The notes beneath the pieces were generated by a model, which saw nothing but the letters and a program-made list of their open reading frames with translations, was not told where the DNA came from and did no database searches. The translations under genes and the position numbers were made by a program. This document shows, in pieces, positions 46,627-55,302 of a DNA stretch of 64,000 nt. The stretch lies in NCBI GenBank assembly GCA_052387815.1, contig JBQTIU010000028.1, forward strand, positions 1 to 64,000, given 5' to 3'. Source of the DNA: JBQTIU01 sp052387815 (GTDB taxonomy: Bacteria; Pseudomonadota; Alphaproteobacteria; CACIAM-22H2). The number at the start of each line of letters is the position of its first letter. The stretch's first letter is position 1.

Positions 46627-47577
46627 ATGGACCAATTTCTGACCGCACTCAGAGCCGGCGCCGAGGCAACGCGGCTGCGCATCCTGGCGCTGTCGGCCCA
46701 AGGCGCGCTCACGGTCAGCGAATTTACCACCATCCTCGGGCACAGCCAGCCGCGGGTTTCGCGCCACCTCAAGCTGTTGTGCGAGGCCGGCCTCATCGAC
46801 CGGCTGCCGGAGGGCAACTGGGCCTTCTATCAGTTGGCACGCAACGGCATGGGCGGACGGCTGGCGCGCCAGCTCGTCGACGGGCTGCCGGCCGACGATC
46901 CGACGCTTTGCGCCGACCGCGATCGGCTGGTCGCGGTCCGCCACGCGCGGGCCGAGGCGGCGGCGGCCTATTTCCGCGACAATGCCGCGCGCTGGGACGA
47001 AATCCGCTCGCTCCATGTCGACGACCGCGAGGTCGAGCAGGTGCTCCTGGAATTGCTGCCGCCCGAGCGGATCGGCGAGCTGTTGGACATCGGCACCGGC
47101 ACCGGGCGCATCCTCGAAGTGTTCGGCAGCCGCGGCGTGCGCGGGGTGGGCATCGACCTGTCGCGCGAAATGCTCGCCGTGGCGCGCGCCAACCTCGCCC
47201 GCGCCGGCCTCAAGGACTGCTATGTCCGCCACGGCGACATGTACCGCCTGCCCTGGCCCGCCGCTGCCTTCGATGCCATCACCATTCACCAAGTGCTGCA
47301 TTTCGCCGACCAGCCTGCCCAGGCGATCGCCGAGGCGGCGCGCGTGCTCAAGGCCGGCGGGCGCCTGGTGATCGCCGATTTCGCGCCGCACGACCTCGAC
47401 CGCCTGCGCCGCGACCACGCCCACCGTCGCCTGGGTTTCGGCGATGCCGAGGTAGCCGGCTGGGTGCGAGCGGTCGGGCTCGAGCCGGCGCGGCCGGTCC
47501 AGTTGCCCGGCGAAAAGCTGACGGTCAGCCTATGGGCGGCCGAACGCCCGGCGGCGGGCCAAGGGGGGACGACATGA
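46627..47577 (+). CDS. ArsR-type regulator fused to a SAM-dependent methyltransferase
   Basis: A 316-residue two-domain protein. Residues 1-85 form a winged helix of ArsR type (ATRLRILALSAQGALTVSEF, TILGHSQPRVSRHLKLLCEA, GNWAFYQLA); residues 130-300 form a class I methyltransferase (LLDIGTGTGRILEVFGSRGV, GIDLSREMLAVARANL, ADQPAQAIAEAARVLKAGGR). It precedes metF with an ATGA overlap, a frequent alphaproteobacterial arrangement. Because the domain binds SAM, it is a good candidate for a SAM- or SAH-sensing repressor of methionine synthesis; this is inference. Confidence 0.88.
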   Translation: MDQFLTALRAGAEATRLRILALSAQGALTVSEFTTILGHSQPRVSRHLKLLCEAGLIDRLPEGNWAFYQLARNGMGGRLARQLVDGLPADDPTLCADRDRLVAVRHARAEAAAAYFRDNAARWDEIRSLHVDDREVEQVLLELLPPERIGELLDIGTGTGRILEVFGSRGVRGVGIDLSREMLAVARANLARAGLKDCYVRHGDMYRLPWPAAAFDAITIHQVLHFADQPAQAIAEAARVLKAGGRLVIADFAPHDLDRLRRDHAHRRLGFGDAEVAGWVRAVGLEPARPVQLPGEKLTVSLWAAERPAAGQGGTT

Positions 47578-48488
47578 GGGCTGGTTTGATCGGCGGCGCG
47601 ACCGACGGGGCGGGCCTCAAGATCTCCTTCGAGTTCTTTCCGCCCAAGACCGAGGACATGGACCGGCAGCTCTGGCAGTCGATCAAGCGTCTCGAGCCCC
47701 TGGCGCCGCGCTTCGTGTCGGTGACCTACGGCGCCGGCGGCTCGACCCGCGAGCGCACGCACGCGACGGTGCGGCGGATCGGCGCCGAGACCGCGCTCAC
47801 GGCGGCGGCGCATCTCACCTGCGTCGGCGCCACCAAGGGCGAGGTCGATCAGGTGGCCCGCGCGTATTGGCAGTCGGGGATCCGCCACATCGTGGCCTTG
47901 CGCGGCGATCCGCCGGCCGGGCAGAACAGGTACGAGCCCCACCCGGGCGGGTACGCTTACGCCGCCGACCTGGTCGCCGGCTTGAAGCGGGTGGCCGAGT
48001 TCGAGATCAGCGTCGCCGCCTATCCCGAGACCCATCCCGAGGCCAGGAGCCCGGCCGCCGATCTCGACAATTTGAGGCGCAAGCTCGACGCCGGCGCGGC
48101 GCGCGCCATCACCCAGTTTTTCTTCGACGTCGAGATATTCCTGCGCTTCCGCGACCGGGTGGCCGCTTCGGGCATCTCGGCCCCGCTCACGCCCGGCCTG
48201 TTGCCGGTCACCAATTTCGCCCAGGTGCGCAAATTCAGCGCCATTTGCGGGGCCAGCGTGCCGGCCTGGCTCGCCCGCCTGTTCGACGGTCTCGACCACG
48301 ACCCCGACACCCGCCGCCTGGTGGCGGCGAGCGTGGCGGCCGAGCAGACCCGCCGCCTCCAGGATCACGGCGTCGGCGAGTTCCATTTCTACACCTTGAA
48401 CCGCGCCGATCTCGTCTACGCCATCTGCCACATCCTCGGCGTCCGGCCGCCGGCCGCCGACCGCCCGGCGGCGGCGGCGGCGGGCTGA
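47574..48488 (+). CDS. metF: Methylenetetrahydrofolate reductase
   Basis: A 304-residue MetF that reduces methylene-THF to methyl-THF for methionine synthesis. Signs: KISFEFFPPKTEDMDRQLWQ, APRFVSVTYGAGGSTRERTH, TAAAHLTCVGATKGEVDQVA, HIVALRGDPPAGQ, ARAITQFFFDVEIFLRFRDR and LTPGLLPVTNF. The flavin-site residues fall in these blocks. Start ATG overlaps the upstream stop; metH begins 29 nt downstream. Confidence 0.96.
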   Translation: MRAGLIGGATDGAGLKISFEFFPPKTEDMDRQLWQSIKRLEPLAPRFVSVTYGAGGSTRERTHATVRRIGAETALTAAAHLTCVGATKGEVDQVARAYWQSGIRHIVALRGDPPAGQNRYEPHPGGYAYAADLVAGLKRVAEFEISVAAYPETHPEARSPAADLDNLRRKLDAGAARAITQFFFDVEIFLRFRDRVAASGISAPLTPGLLPVTNFAQVRKFSAICGASVPAWLARLFDGLDHDPDTRRLVAASVAAEQTRRLQDHGVGEFHFYTLNRADLVYAICHILGVRPPAADRPAAAAAG

Positions 48489-48517
48489 GCCGCGAGGGGC
48501 AAGCCCGGGACCGCGTC

Positions 48518-51500
48518 ATGGCTGGTTTCCTCGATGCCTTGCTGGACGAGGTGCTGCTGTGCGACGGCGCGATGGGCAGCCGCGTGCAGGCGCTCGATCT
48601 CGACGTCGAGCGCGATTTTCTCGGCCACGAGAACTGCACCGAGATCCTGTGCCTGTCGCGGCCCGACCTCGTGCGCGCGATCCATGCGAGCTACCTCGAG
48701 GCCGGATCGGATCTCGTCCAGACCAACTCCTTCGGCGGCTCGCCGGTGACGCTCGGCGAATTCGGGCTCCAGGACCAGGCGTTCGAAATCAACCGGCGCG
48801 CCGGCGAATTGGCGCGCCAAGCCATCGCCGAGCGCGCCGATGACGGGCGGGCCCGGTTCGTCCTCGGCTCGGTCGGCCCCGGCACCAAGCTGCCGAGCCT
48901 CGGCCACATCGATTACCAGACCCTCGAGGATGCGCTCGCCGTCCAGTGCGCCGGCTTGATCGCCGGCGGCATCGACGCGTTCATCATCGAGACCTGCCAG
49001 GACACCCTCCAGATCAAGGCCGCGGTCAACGGCGCCAAGCGCGCCCGCGCGGAAGCCGGCAGGGATGTCCCGATCATTGTCCAGGTGACGGTCGAGACCA
49101 CCGGCACGCTGCTGGTCGGCGCCGACATCGCCGGCGCGGCGACCGTGATCAAGGCGTTGGATGTGCCGGTGATCGGGATCAACTGCGCGACCGGCCCCCA
49201 GGAGATGGCCGAGCACGTCAAGTGGCTCGCCGAGAGCTGGCCCGGCCTCATCTCGGTGCAGCCCAATGCCGGCCTCCCCGAACTCGTCGAGGGGCGCGCG
49301 CGCTACCCGCTGGGGCCGGCCGAGCTCGCCAAGTGGCTCGGGCGCTTCCTCGCCGAGGACGGAATCAACGTCGTCGGCGGCTGCTGCGGCACCGAGCCCG
49401 CGCATATCGCGGCGCTCGATGGCATGCTGCGCGAGCGCGCCGGCGGTGGCGCGCGCCGGCCGGCGCCCAAGCGGCGCCAACCGGCGTGGGTGCCGTCGAT
49501 CGCCTCGCTCTACGGCCAGGTGCCGCTGCGCCAGGAGCGCGCCTACCTGTCGATCGGCGAGCGCTGCAACGCCAACGGCAGCCGCCAGTGGCGCCGCCTC
49601 CAGGAGGCCGGCGATTGGGAGGGTTGCGTCGAGATGGGCCGCGAACAGGTGCGCGAGGGCTCGCATGCGCTCGACGTCTGCACGGCCTTCGTCGGCCGCG
49701 ACGAGGTCAAGGAGATGAACGAGGTGGTGTCGCGCATGCGCGGCGCGGTCACCGCCCCCCTGGTCATCGACTCGACCGAGCTCAAGGTGCTCGAAGCGAC
49801 CCTCAAGCTCTACGGCGGCAAGCCGGTCCTCAACTCGATCAACTTCGAGGACGGCGAGGGGCCGGCCGCGGCGCGGCTCGGGCTCGCGCGTCGCTTCGGC
49901 ACCGCGGTGGTGGCGCTCACCATCGATGAGGCCGGCATGGCCAAGGATGCCGAGCGCAAGGTTGCGATCGCCAAGCGCCTCCACGATTTCGCCTGCGGCC
50001 GGTTCGGCCTGCCTGCCTCCGACCTCCTGATCGACCCCTTGACCTTCACCATCGCCACCGGCAACGAGGACGACCGCAAGCTCGGCCTGTGGACGCTCGA
50101 GGGCATCGAGCGCATCCGCGCCGAGCTTCCCGACTGCCAGATCATCCTCGGCCTGTCGAACATCTCCTTCGGCCTCAACCCGGCGTCCCGCCACGTCTTG
50201 AACTCGGTGTTCCTCGACCACGCCATGCGCCGGGGCTTGACCGGCGCCATCGTCCACCACAGCAGGATCATGCCGCTGCACAAGATCCCGCCCGCCGAGA
50301 TGGCGGCCGCCGAGGACCTGATCTTCGACCGCCGGCACGACGGCCACGACCCCTTGCACGCCTTCATCGCCCTGTTCGCGGACCGCGCGGCGGAGGGCAA
50401 GAGCGAGCGCAAGCGCGCCGACGCGGTCGAGGAGCGCCTCAAGAACCGCATCGTGGACGGCGACAAGCAGGGGCTCTCCGAGGACCTCGCGCTCGCCATG
50501 AAGTCCTACAAGCCGCTCGACATCATCAACACCTTCCTGCTCGACGGCATGAAGGTGGTGGGCGAGCTGTTCGGCGCCGGCAAGATGCAGCTTCCCTTCG
50601 TGCTGCAATCGGCCGAAACCATGAAGGCGGCGGTGGCCACTCTCGAGCCGTTCATGGAGCGCGTCGAGGGCCAGCAGAGGGGGACCATCGTCGTCGCCAC
50701 CGTCAAGGGCGATGTCCACGACATCGGCAAGAACCTGGTCGACATCATCTTGACCAACAACGGCTACAAGGTGGTCAATCTCGGCATCAAGCAGCCGATC
50801 TCCAGCATCCTCGCGGCGGTGCAGCAGCACCGGGCGCACGCGGTCGGCATGTCGGGCCTGCTCGTCAAATCGACCGTCGTCATGCGCGAGAACCTCGAGG
50901 AGATGACTCGCCAAGGCATCGACATCCCGGTCCTCTTGGGCGGCGCCGCGCTCACGCGCCGCTACGTCGAGGAGGACTGCCTCGCCTCTTACGGCGCGGG
51001 ACGGGTCGCCTATGCGGGCGACGCCTTCGACGGGCTCGAGCTCATGGACAAGATCGTCACCGACAAGTTCGACGCCCATCTCGAAGAGCGGGCCGCCAAG
51101 CGCAAGGGCCGGCCCGCGGGCCCGAAGCGCGCGGCGAGCCAGGCCGCCAAGCCGATGCGGCCCGTGGACAGCGAGGAAATCCGCTGGCGCCGCGCCGAGC
51201 TCGCGGCCGGCGTGCCGGTGGCGGTGCCGCCGTTCTGGGGCGCGCGGGTGATCGAACAGGTGCCGATCCGCGCGCTGCTGCCCTTTGTCAACGAAAACAT
51301 GCTGTTCCAGTTCCAGTGGGGCTTCCGCAAGGCCGGCAAGAAGCTCGACGAGTACAAGGCCTGGGCGCAGCGCGAGGTCAAGCCGATCCTCAAACGCATG
51401 GTCGAGATCTGCGAGCGCGAGGAGATCCTGCGCCCCAGCGCGATCTACGGCTATTGGCGCTGCGCCGCCGACGGCGACAGCGTGGTGCTGTTCGCCGACC

Positions 51501-52009
51501 AGGGGACCGGCGAGGTCGCCCGCTTCGCGTTTCCGCGCCAGAACCGCGAGGGCGGCCTGTGCATCGCCGATTTCTTCCGCGACCGCACCGCCAACGAGCG
51601 CGATGTGATCGGCCTGCAGCTCGTCACCGTGGGGGCCCGCGCCTCCGAGGTGGCGCGGGCCTGGTTCGCCGACAACCGCTACCAGGACTACCTCTACCTG
51701 CACGGGCTGTCGGTCGAGCTCACCGAGGCGCTCGCCGAGTACACCCACAAGCGCATCCGCGCCGAATTGGGCTACGCCGGCGAGGACGACCGCGATCTCG
51801 ACAAGATGCTGAAGCAGAGCTATCGCGGCTCGCGCTATTCCTTCGGCTACCCGGCCTGCCCGAACCTCGCCGACCAGGCGCAGCTGCTCGCCCTCTTGGA
51901 GGCTCGGCGCATCGGCGTCGAGATGTCGGAGGAGGACCAGCTCCACCCCGAGCAATCGACCTCGGCGATCGTCGTCCTCCACCCGCAGGCCAAGTATTTC
52001 TCGGTGTGA
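48518..52009 (+). CDS. metH: Cobalamin-dependent methionine synthase
   Basis: A 1163-residue MetH in the normal four-module order: homocysteine domain (LLCDGAMGSRVQAL, zinc Cys in NVVGGCCGTEPAHIAALDG), pterin domain (SIGERCNANGSRQWRRL, LVIDSTELKVLEATL), cap and cobalamin domain with the cobalt-binding His in KGDVHDIGKNLVDII, then SAM-dependent reactivation domain (NENMLFQFQWGFRKAG, PSAIYGYWRCAADG, YRGSRYSFGYPACPN, STSAIVVLHPQAKYF). It is slightly shorter than the Escherichia coli enzyme (1227). Start ATG at 48518. Confidence 0.97.
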   Translation: MAGFLDALLDEVLLCDGAMGSRVQALDLDVERDFLGHENCTEILCLSRPDLVRAIHASYLEAGSDLVQTNSFGGSPVTLGEFGLQDQAFEINRRAGELARQAIAERADDGRARFVLGSVGPGTKLPSLGHIDYQTLEDALAVQCAGLIAGGIDAFIIETCQDTLQIKAAVNGAKRARAEAGRDVPIIVQVTVETTGTLLVGADIAGAATVIKALDVPVIGINCATGPQEMAEHVKWLAESWPGLISVQPNAGLPELVEGRARYPLGPAELAKWLGRFLAEDGINVVGGCCGTEPAHIAALDGMLRERAGGGARRPAPKRRQPAWVPSIASLYGQVPLRQERAYLSIGERCNANGSRQWRRLQEAGDWEGCVEMGREQVREGSHALDVCTAFVGRDEVKEMNEVVSRMRGAVTAPLVIDSTELKVLEATLKLYGGKPVLNSINFEDGEGPAAARLGLARRFGTAVVALTIDEAGMAKDAERKVAIAKRLHDFACGRFGLPASDLLIDPLTFTIATGNEDDRKLGLWTLEGIERIRAELPDCQIILGLSNISFGLNPASRHVLNSVFLDHAMRRGLTGAIVHHSRIMPLHKIPPAEMAAAEDLIFDRRHDGHDPLHAFIALFADRAAEGKSERKRADAVEERLKNRIVDGDKQGLSEDLALAMKSYKPLDIINTFLLDGMKVVGELFGAGKMQLPFVLQSAETMKAAVATLEPFMERVEGQQRGTIVVATVKGDVHDIGKNLVDIILTNNGYKVVNLGIKQPISSILAAVQQHRAHAVGMSGLLVKSTVVMRENLEEMTRQGIDIPVLLGGAALTRRYVEEDCLASYGAGRVAYAGDAFDGLELMDKIVTDKFDAHLEERAAKRKGRPAGPKRAASQAAKPMRPVDSEEIRWRRAELAAGVPVAVPPFWGARVIEQVPIRALLPFVNENMLFQFQWGFRKAGKKLDEYKAWAQREVKPILKRMVEICEREEILRPSAIYGYWRCAADGDSVVLFADQGTGEVARFAFPRQNREGGLCIADFFRDRTANERDVIGLQLVTVGARASEVARAWFADNRYQDYLYLHGLSVELTEALAEYTHKRIRAELGYAGEDDRDLDKMLKQSYRGSRYSFGYPACPNLADQAQLLALLEARRIGVEMSEEDQLHPEQSTSAIVVLHPQAKYFSV

Positions 52010-52035
52010 GCCGCGGGGCAGCGCCCTGGCGAGGA

Positions 52036-52971
52036 TCAGCGCTGGCCGGCGAGCAGGCGGCGATAGATCGGGCCGGCGAGCGCGGGGACGAGATACATCG
52101 GGAACTGGTTGCAGGCGAGGTAGAGGGTGAGATCGCCTTCGGCGGCGGTCCCGAGGACCGCGACCAGGGTGGCCAGATTGCGGTTGCCGCTGGCCAGCCC
52201 CGCGGTCAGGCCCTGGCGGCGACCCAGGCCCCAGAAGATCAGCGCGCCCAAGACCTGGAGGGCGTAGTTGCCGAGGACGGCGCCGGCGAGGAAGGCGAGC
52301 AGGTGCCCCGGGCGGTCGATGAGCGTCGCCAGCAGGCCGTCCATCAGGCCGATGCCGAAGACGATGAGCGCCAGCACGCTGACGCCGCCGATCGCCGGCC
52401 CGGCGCGCTCGATCCGCTGCGGCCCGACCCAGCCCCGGATCGCCAGCGCCACGACCGCAGACCCGCCGATCAGCAGCGCGAGCCGGCCCATGAGCGCGCC
52501 GACCCCGATCTCGAGCTCGATGCCGAGCAGGAGGAGGGCGAGCGGCGGCTGGACGAGCGGCTGCAACAGCGAGGTTGCGACCATGACCAGGAGGGCGAGG
52601 GACGCATCGAGCCCGATCATGAGGGCGAAGGCCGGCACGGCGATCAGCACCGGCGAGGAGGCGTTGAGCACCAGGGCGGCCTCGAGTCCGGGCGGCGCCT
52701 CGATGAGCCCGAGGAGGGCCCACATGACCAAGGGCGCGCCCAACAGCAGCCAGAGGACGACGACGAGCGCGCCGGCCGGCCGGCGGGCATGGGCCGCCAC
52801 CTGCCGCCAGTCGATGCGCAAGAGCGTCGAGGTCAGCAGCACGAAGATGGCCGGGGCCAGCAGCGGCCGGCACAGGGCGGCGAGCCGGGGAACCACCAGC
52901 CCGACGAACAGCGCTGCGGCGAGCAGGGGTCCCGCCCGCCGCTCCAGCCAGCCGAAAAACGGTGCGATCAC
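52036..52971 (-). CDS. Bile acid:sodium symporter (BASS) family transporter
   Basis: A protein of about 311 residues with about nine to ten hydrophobic segments of the SBF/BASS type, marks including RRPAGALVVVLWLLLGAPLV, VLNASSPVLIAVPAFALMIG and LTAGLASGNRNLATLVAVLG, the last resembling the conserved sodium-site block. The exact start is uncertain: GTG at 52971 is taken, with a further in-frame GTG upstream. Substrate unknown. It is divergent from the thioesterase gene. Confidence 0.7.
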   Translation of the reverse strand: MIAPFFGWLERRAGPLLAAALFVGLVVPRLAALCRPLLAPAIFVLLTSTLLRIDWRQVAAHARRPAGALVVVLWLLLGAPLVMWALLGLIEAPPGLEAALVLNASSPVLIAVPAFALMIGLDASLALLVMVATSLLQPLVQPPLALLLLGIELEIGVGALMGRLALLIGGSAVVALAIRGWVGPQRIERAGPAIGGVSVLALIVFGIGLMDGLLATLIDRPGHLLAFLAGAVLGNYALQVLGALIFWGLGRRQGLTAGLASGNRNLATLVAVLGTAAEGDLTLYLACNQFPMYLVPALAGPIYRRLLAGQR

Positions 52972-53051
52972 GCCTCCCCCCACGCCGATGCCGACGGACC
53001 GAGGCTGTCCGCTTGTATAATGAACCACGACCGATCGCCCGAGGCCAAACC

Positions 53052-53549
53052 ATGCCGCCCGCCGACCCCATCCCGGCACCCCTCGACCGGCACCGCGAAA
53101 TCGTCCGGCCCGAGTGGATCGACTACAACGGCCACATGAATATGGGCCATTTCATCATGGTCTTCGACCGCGCCACCGACACCATGATGGATTATCTCGG
53201 CCTCGACGCGGCCTATCGCGCCACGACCTCGTGCAGCCTGTTCGTCGTCGAACTGCACATCGTCTATGCGGCGGAGCTGAAGTCGGGAGATCCCTTGCGC
53301 GTCACCACCCAGGTGCTGGGGCACGACGACAAGCGCGTCCATTTTTTCCACCGCATGCTCGACGCGCGCACCGACTCCCCGGCGGCGGCCACCGAGATGC
53401 TGGGCCTGCATGTGAATCTTTCATCCCGGCGTGCCGCCCCCTTCCCGGCCGAGGTGCTGGCAAGGGTCGCAGGGCTGGCGGGCGCGCATGCGCGCCTGCC
53501 GCCGCCGGCCGAGGCCGGCCGCACGGTGGCGCTCAGACGCAAACCCTAG
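53052..53549 (+). CDS. Hot-dog fold acyl-CoA thioesterase
   Basis: A 165-residue thioesterase of the 4HBT_2 type. The catalytic segment RPEWIDYNGHMNMGHFIMVF carries the family Asp-Tyr-Asn-Gly-His-Met pattern, followed by VVELHIVYAAELKSGDPLRV and DDKRVHFFHRML. Close relatives act on short betaine- or carnitine-type acyl-CoA, but the substrate is not fixed by sequence. It ends before a decayed carotenoid oxygenase. Confidence 0.85.
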   Translation: MPPADPIPAPLDRHREIVRPEWIDYNGHMNMGHFIMVFDRATDTMMDYLGLDAAYRATTSCSLFVVELHIVYAAELKSGDPLRVTTQVLGHDDKRVHFFHRMLDARTDSPAAATEMLGLHVNLSSRRAAPFPAEVLARVAGLAGAHARLPPPAEAGRTVALRRKP

Positions 53550-53572
53550 GCCGCCCGCGCGCCGCCGCCGGC

Positions 53573-53980
53573 TCATCCCGGCGCCAAGTTGCCGTGGAGG
53601 CCGAGCGGGAGCGGATACGGTGGGCGCGCGACGGCAAGCGGCCGGTCGGCCACGCGCCGGGCATCGAATACGGCGAGCTGCATCGCCCCCCCGCGCATCG
53701 TCGAGCCCGATGCCGAGCAGCCAGCCGTGGCCGTCCGCCGCTCCGGCGGGGCGTGGCACGAAGACGTGCTGCTCGGGGATGAGTGTCGCCGGAAATCGGT
53801 AGATGTCGCGCACGCCGCTGTCGAGGTCGCGCCGCGCGATCGCCTTGAAGAACGGGTGCGTCGTCGCAGCCGCGTCGTTCCCCAGCGTGAAAAGCTGGCG
53901 GTTGCGCCGACCGAACAGGCGCGGGTAGGTGCGCGGGAACTCACGGATGTGGCAGAGCAGCGCGCGGGGCGGAAAACCCG
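53573..53980 (-). pseudogene. Carotenoid oxygenase (RPE65-like), broken C-terminal part
   Basis: Two minus-strand frames carry consecutive pieces of the end of a carotenoid cleavage dioxygenase. The upstream piece has REFPRTYPRLFGRRNRQLFT, IYRFPATLIPEQHVFVPRPA and DGHGWLLGIGLDD; near 53690 the reading shifts frame and continues AMQLAVFDARRVADRPLAVA, PYPLPLGLHGNLAPG to a stop at 53573. An intact enzyme has about 470 residues and four iron-binding His; most of the N-terminal part is absent. No start. A dead gene. Nothing was found between 53981 and 54174. Confidence 0.72.
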
Positions 53981-54174
53981 CACGATGCTCGCCGTGCGCA
54001 CATTCGGGAAGCAGGCGGGACCTGGACGACCAAATGGCGCTTGCGGCGCCCCCCAGTCCGACGTCCACGACGCACTTCCAGATCCCAGGCCCCAAATAGT
54101 CTCTCGCCGGGCAACATGCAATGCAGCCTACCGCCGCGCCGCGTGCAGCTTAAGCGCGCGGCGCTAACGCGCCG

Positions 54175-55179
54175 CTAATAGGTCGATTTCAGCCGCAGAT
54201 GACCGAGGCGGTTGGCCGAGCGCACATCGACGGCTTTCGACTCGGCGCCCTGGAGGACGTTGAGCGTCACCGTCGCGCCCGCCGCGCCGTGCGCCCATAC
54301 CTTGCGGTAGAAGTCGGCGAGGCCCGTCACTGGCTGGCCGTTGACGCCCAGGATCACGTCGCCGGCCTTGATGCCGGAGCTGTGGGCGGGCCCGTCCGGC
54401 GTCACGCGGGCGACGAACAGCCGGCCGCGGAACTCCTCGGCGTTGATGCCGAGCCACGGCCGGCCCGGCCCCGACACTTGCCCATCGGCGATGAGGTCGC
54501 CCAAGATCGGCCTCAAGAGGTCGATGGGCACGAACATGTTGCCGGGGAAGTGGGTGCCGGCCCCGGTCGCATCGCCGACGATCAGCGAGCCCACGCCCAC
54601 CAGCTTGCCGTCGCCACCGATCAGCGCGGCGCCGCTCCAGGTCGGGTGCGGCGGGGAAGTGAAGATCGCGTTGTCGAGCAGGTATTCCCACGAGCCCGTG
54701 AACTCGCGCCGGGCGACCACGTAGGCCGGGGCCGCCATGTCCTTGCCGCCGTGGCTCGCCACCAGCACCAGGTCGCGCTCCTTGAGGTCGGCCGACTTGC
54801 CGATTTGCAGCGGCTTCACCCGCAAGGGCTCGATGCTCCTGAGCAGCCCGAAGCCGGTCTCGTGGTCGTAGCCGGCGGTCTGGGCCGCCACGGTGCGGCC
54901 GTCGTGGGTGGTGACCTCGGCACCGCTCGCCTCGACCATCAGGTAGCCGATGGTCAGCACCAGGCCGGTCCCGTCGATGACGATGCCGCTGCCATGGCGC
55001 TCGCGCCCCAGCGTCGCCGCCGTGCGGGCATCGCCGGGGACCCAGGTGTGGACTTTCACAACCGCCTGGAGGAGATCGTTGATCGACGGCGGCTCGGCCG
55101 CGCTCGCCGGCGGCGGGGCCAGGAGCAGGCCCGCGGCCGCGAGTGCGATGCCCGTCAACGGGAATTTGGGTTTGCGCAT
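54175..55179 (-). CDS. Trypsin-like PDZ protein, catalytically degenerate (HtrA-like)
   Basis: A 334-residue exported protein (signal LAAAGLLLAPPPASA) with an S1C protease domain and a C-terminal PDZ domain (GINAEEFRGRLFVARVTPDG, SGIKAGDVILGVNGQPVTGL). The three catalytic blocks are changed: the expected His segment is VLTIGYLMVEASGAEV with no His; the Asp segment is AGYDHETGFGLLRS, with Gly where Asp should stand; only the Ser block (HPTWSGAALIG) keeps a serine. It should therefore not cleave peptide bonds and more likely acts as a chaperone or binding protein in the periplasm. Confidence 0.85.
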   Translation of the reverse strand: MRKPKFPLTGIALAAAGLLLAPPPASAAEPPSINDLLQAVVKVHTWVPGDARTAATLGRERHGSGIVIDGTGLVLTIGYLMVEASGAEVTTHDGRTVAAQTAGYDHETGFGLLRSIEPLRVKPLQIGKSADLKERDLVLVASHGGKDMAAPAYVVARREFTGSWEYLLDNAIFTSPPHPTWSGAALIGGDGKLVGVGSLIVGDATGAGTHFPGNMFVPIDLLRPILGDLIADGQVSGPGRPWLGINAEEFRGRLFVARVTPDGPAHSSGIKAGDVILGVNGQPVTGLADFYRKVWAHGAAGATVTLNVLQGAESKAVDVRSANRLGHLRLKSTY

Positions 55180-55302
55180 CGGTGCCTCTCTCGAAATGAG
55201 CGTCCACTATGAGCCCGCGCGCCCGCCAAGTCCATAGGCGCGCGAAGGCCAAGCCCGCCGGTCCCTCGTCGCCCGCCTTGGGTGCGCATGTTATGCTCGG
55301 GC

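Noticed and set aside
48416..53071. A 1551-codon open frame on the minus strand opposite metH
   Set aside because: It mirrors metH and part of metF codon for codon in a GC-rich genome, lacks any family motif and has skewed composition. It is a shadow frame.
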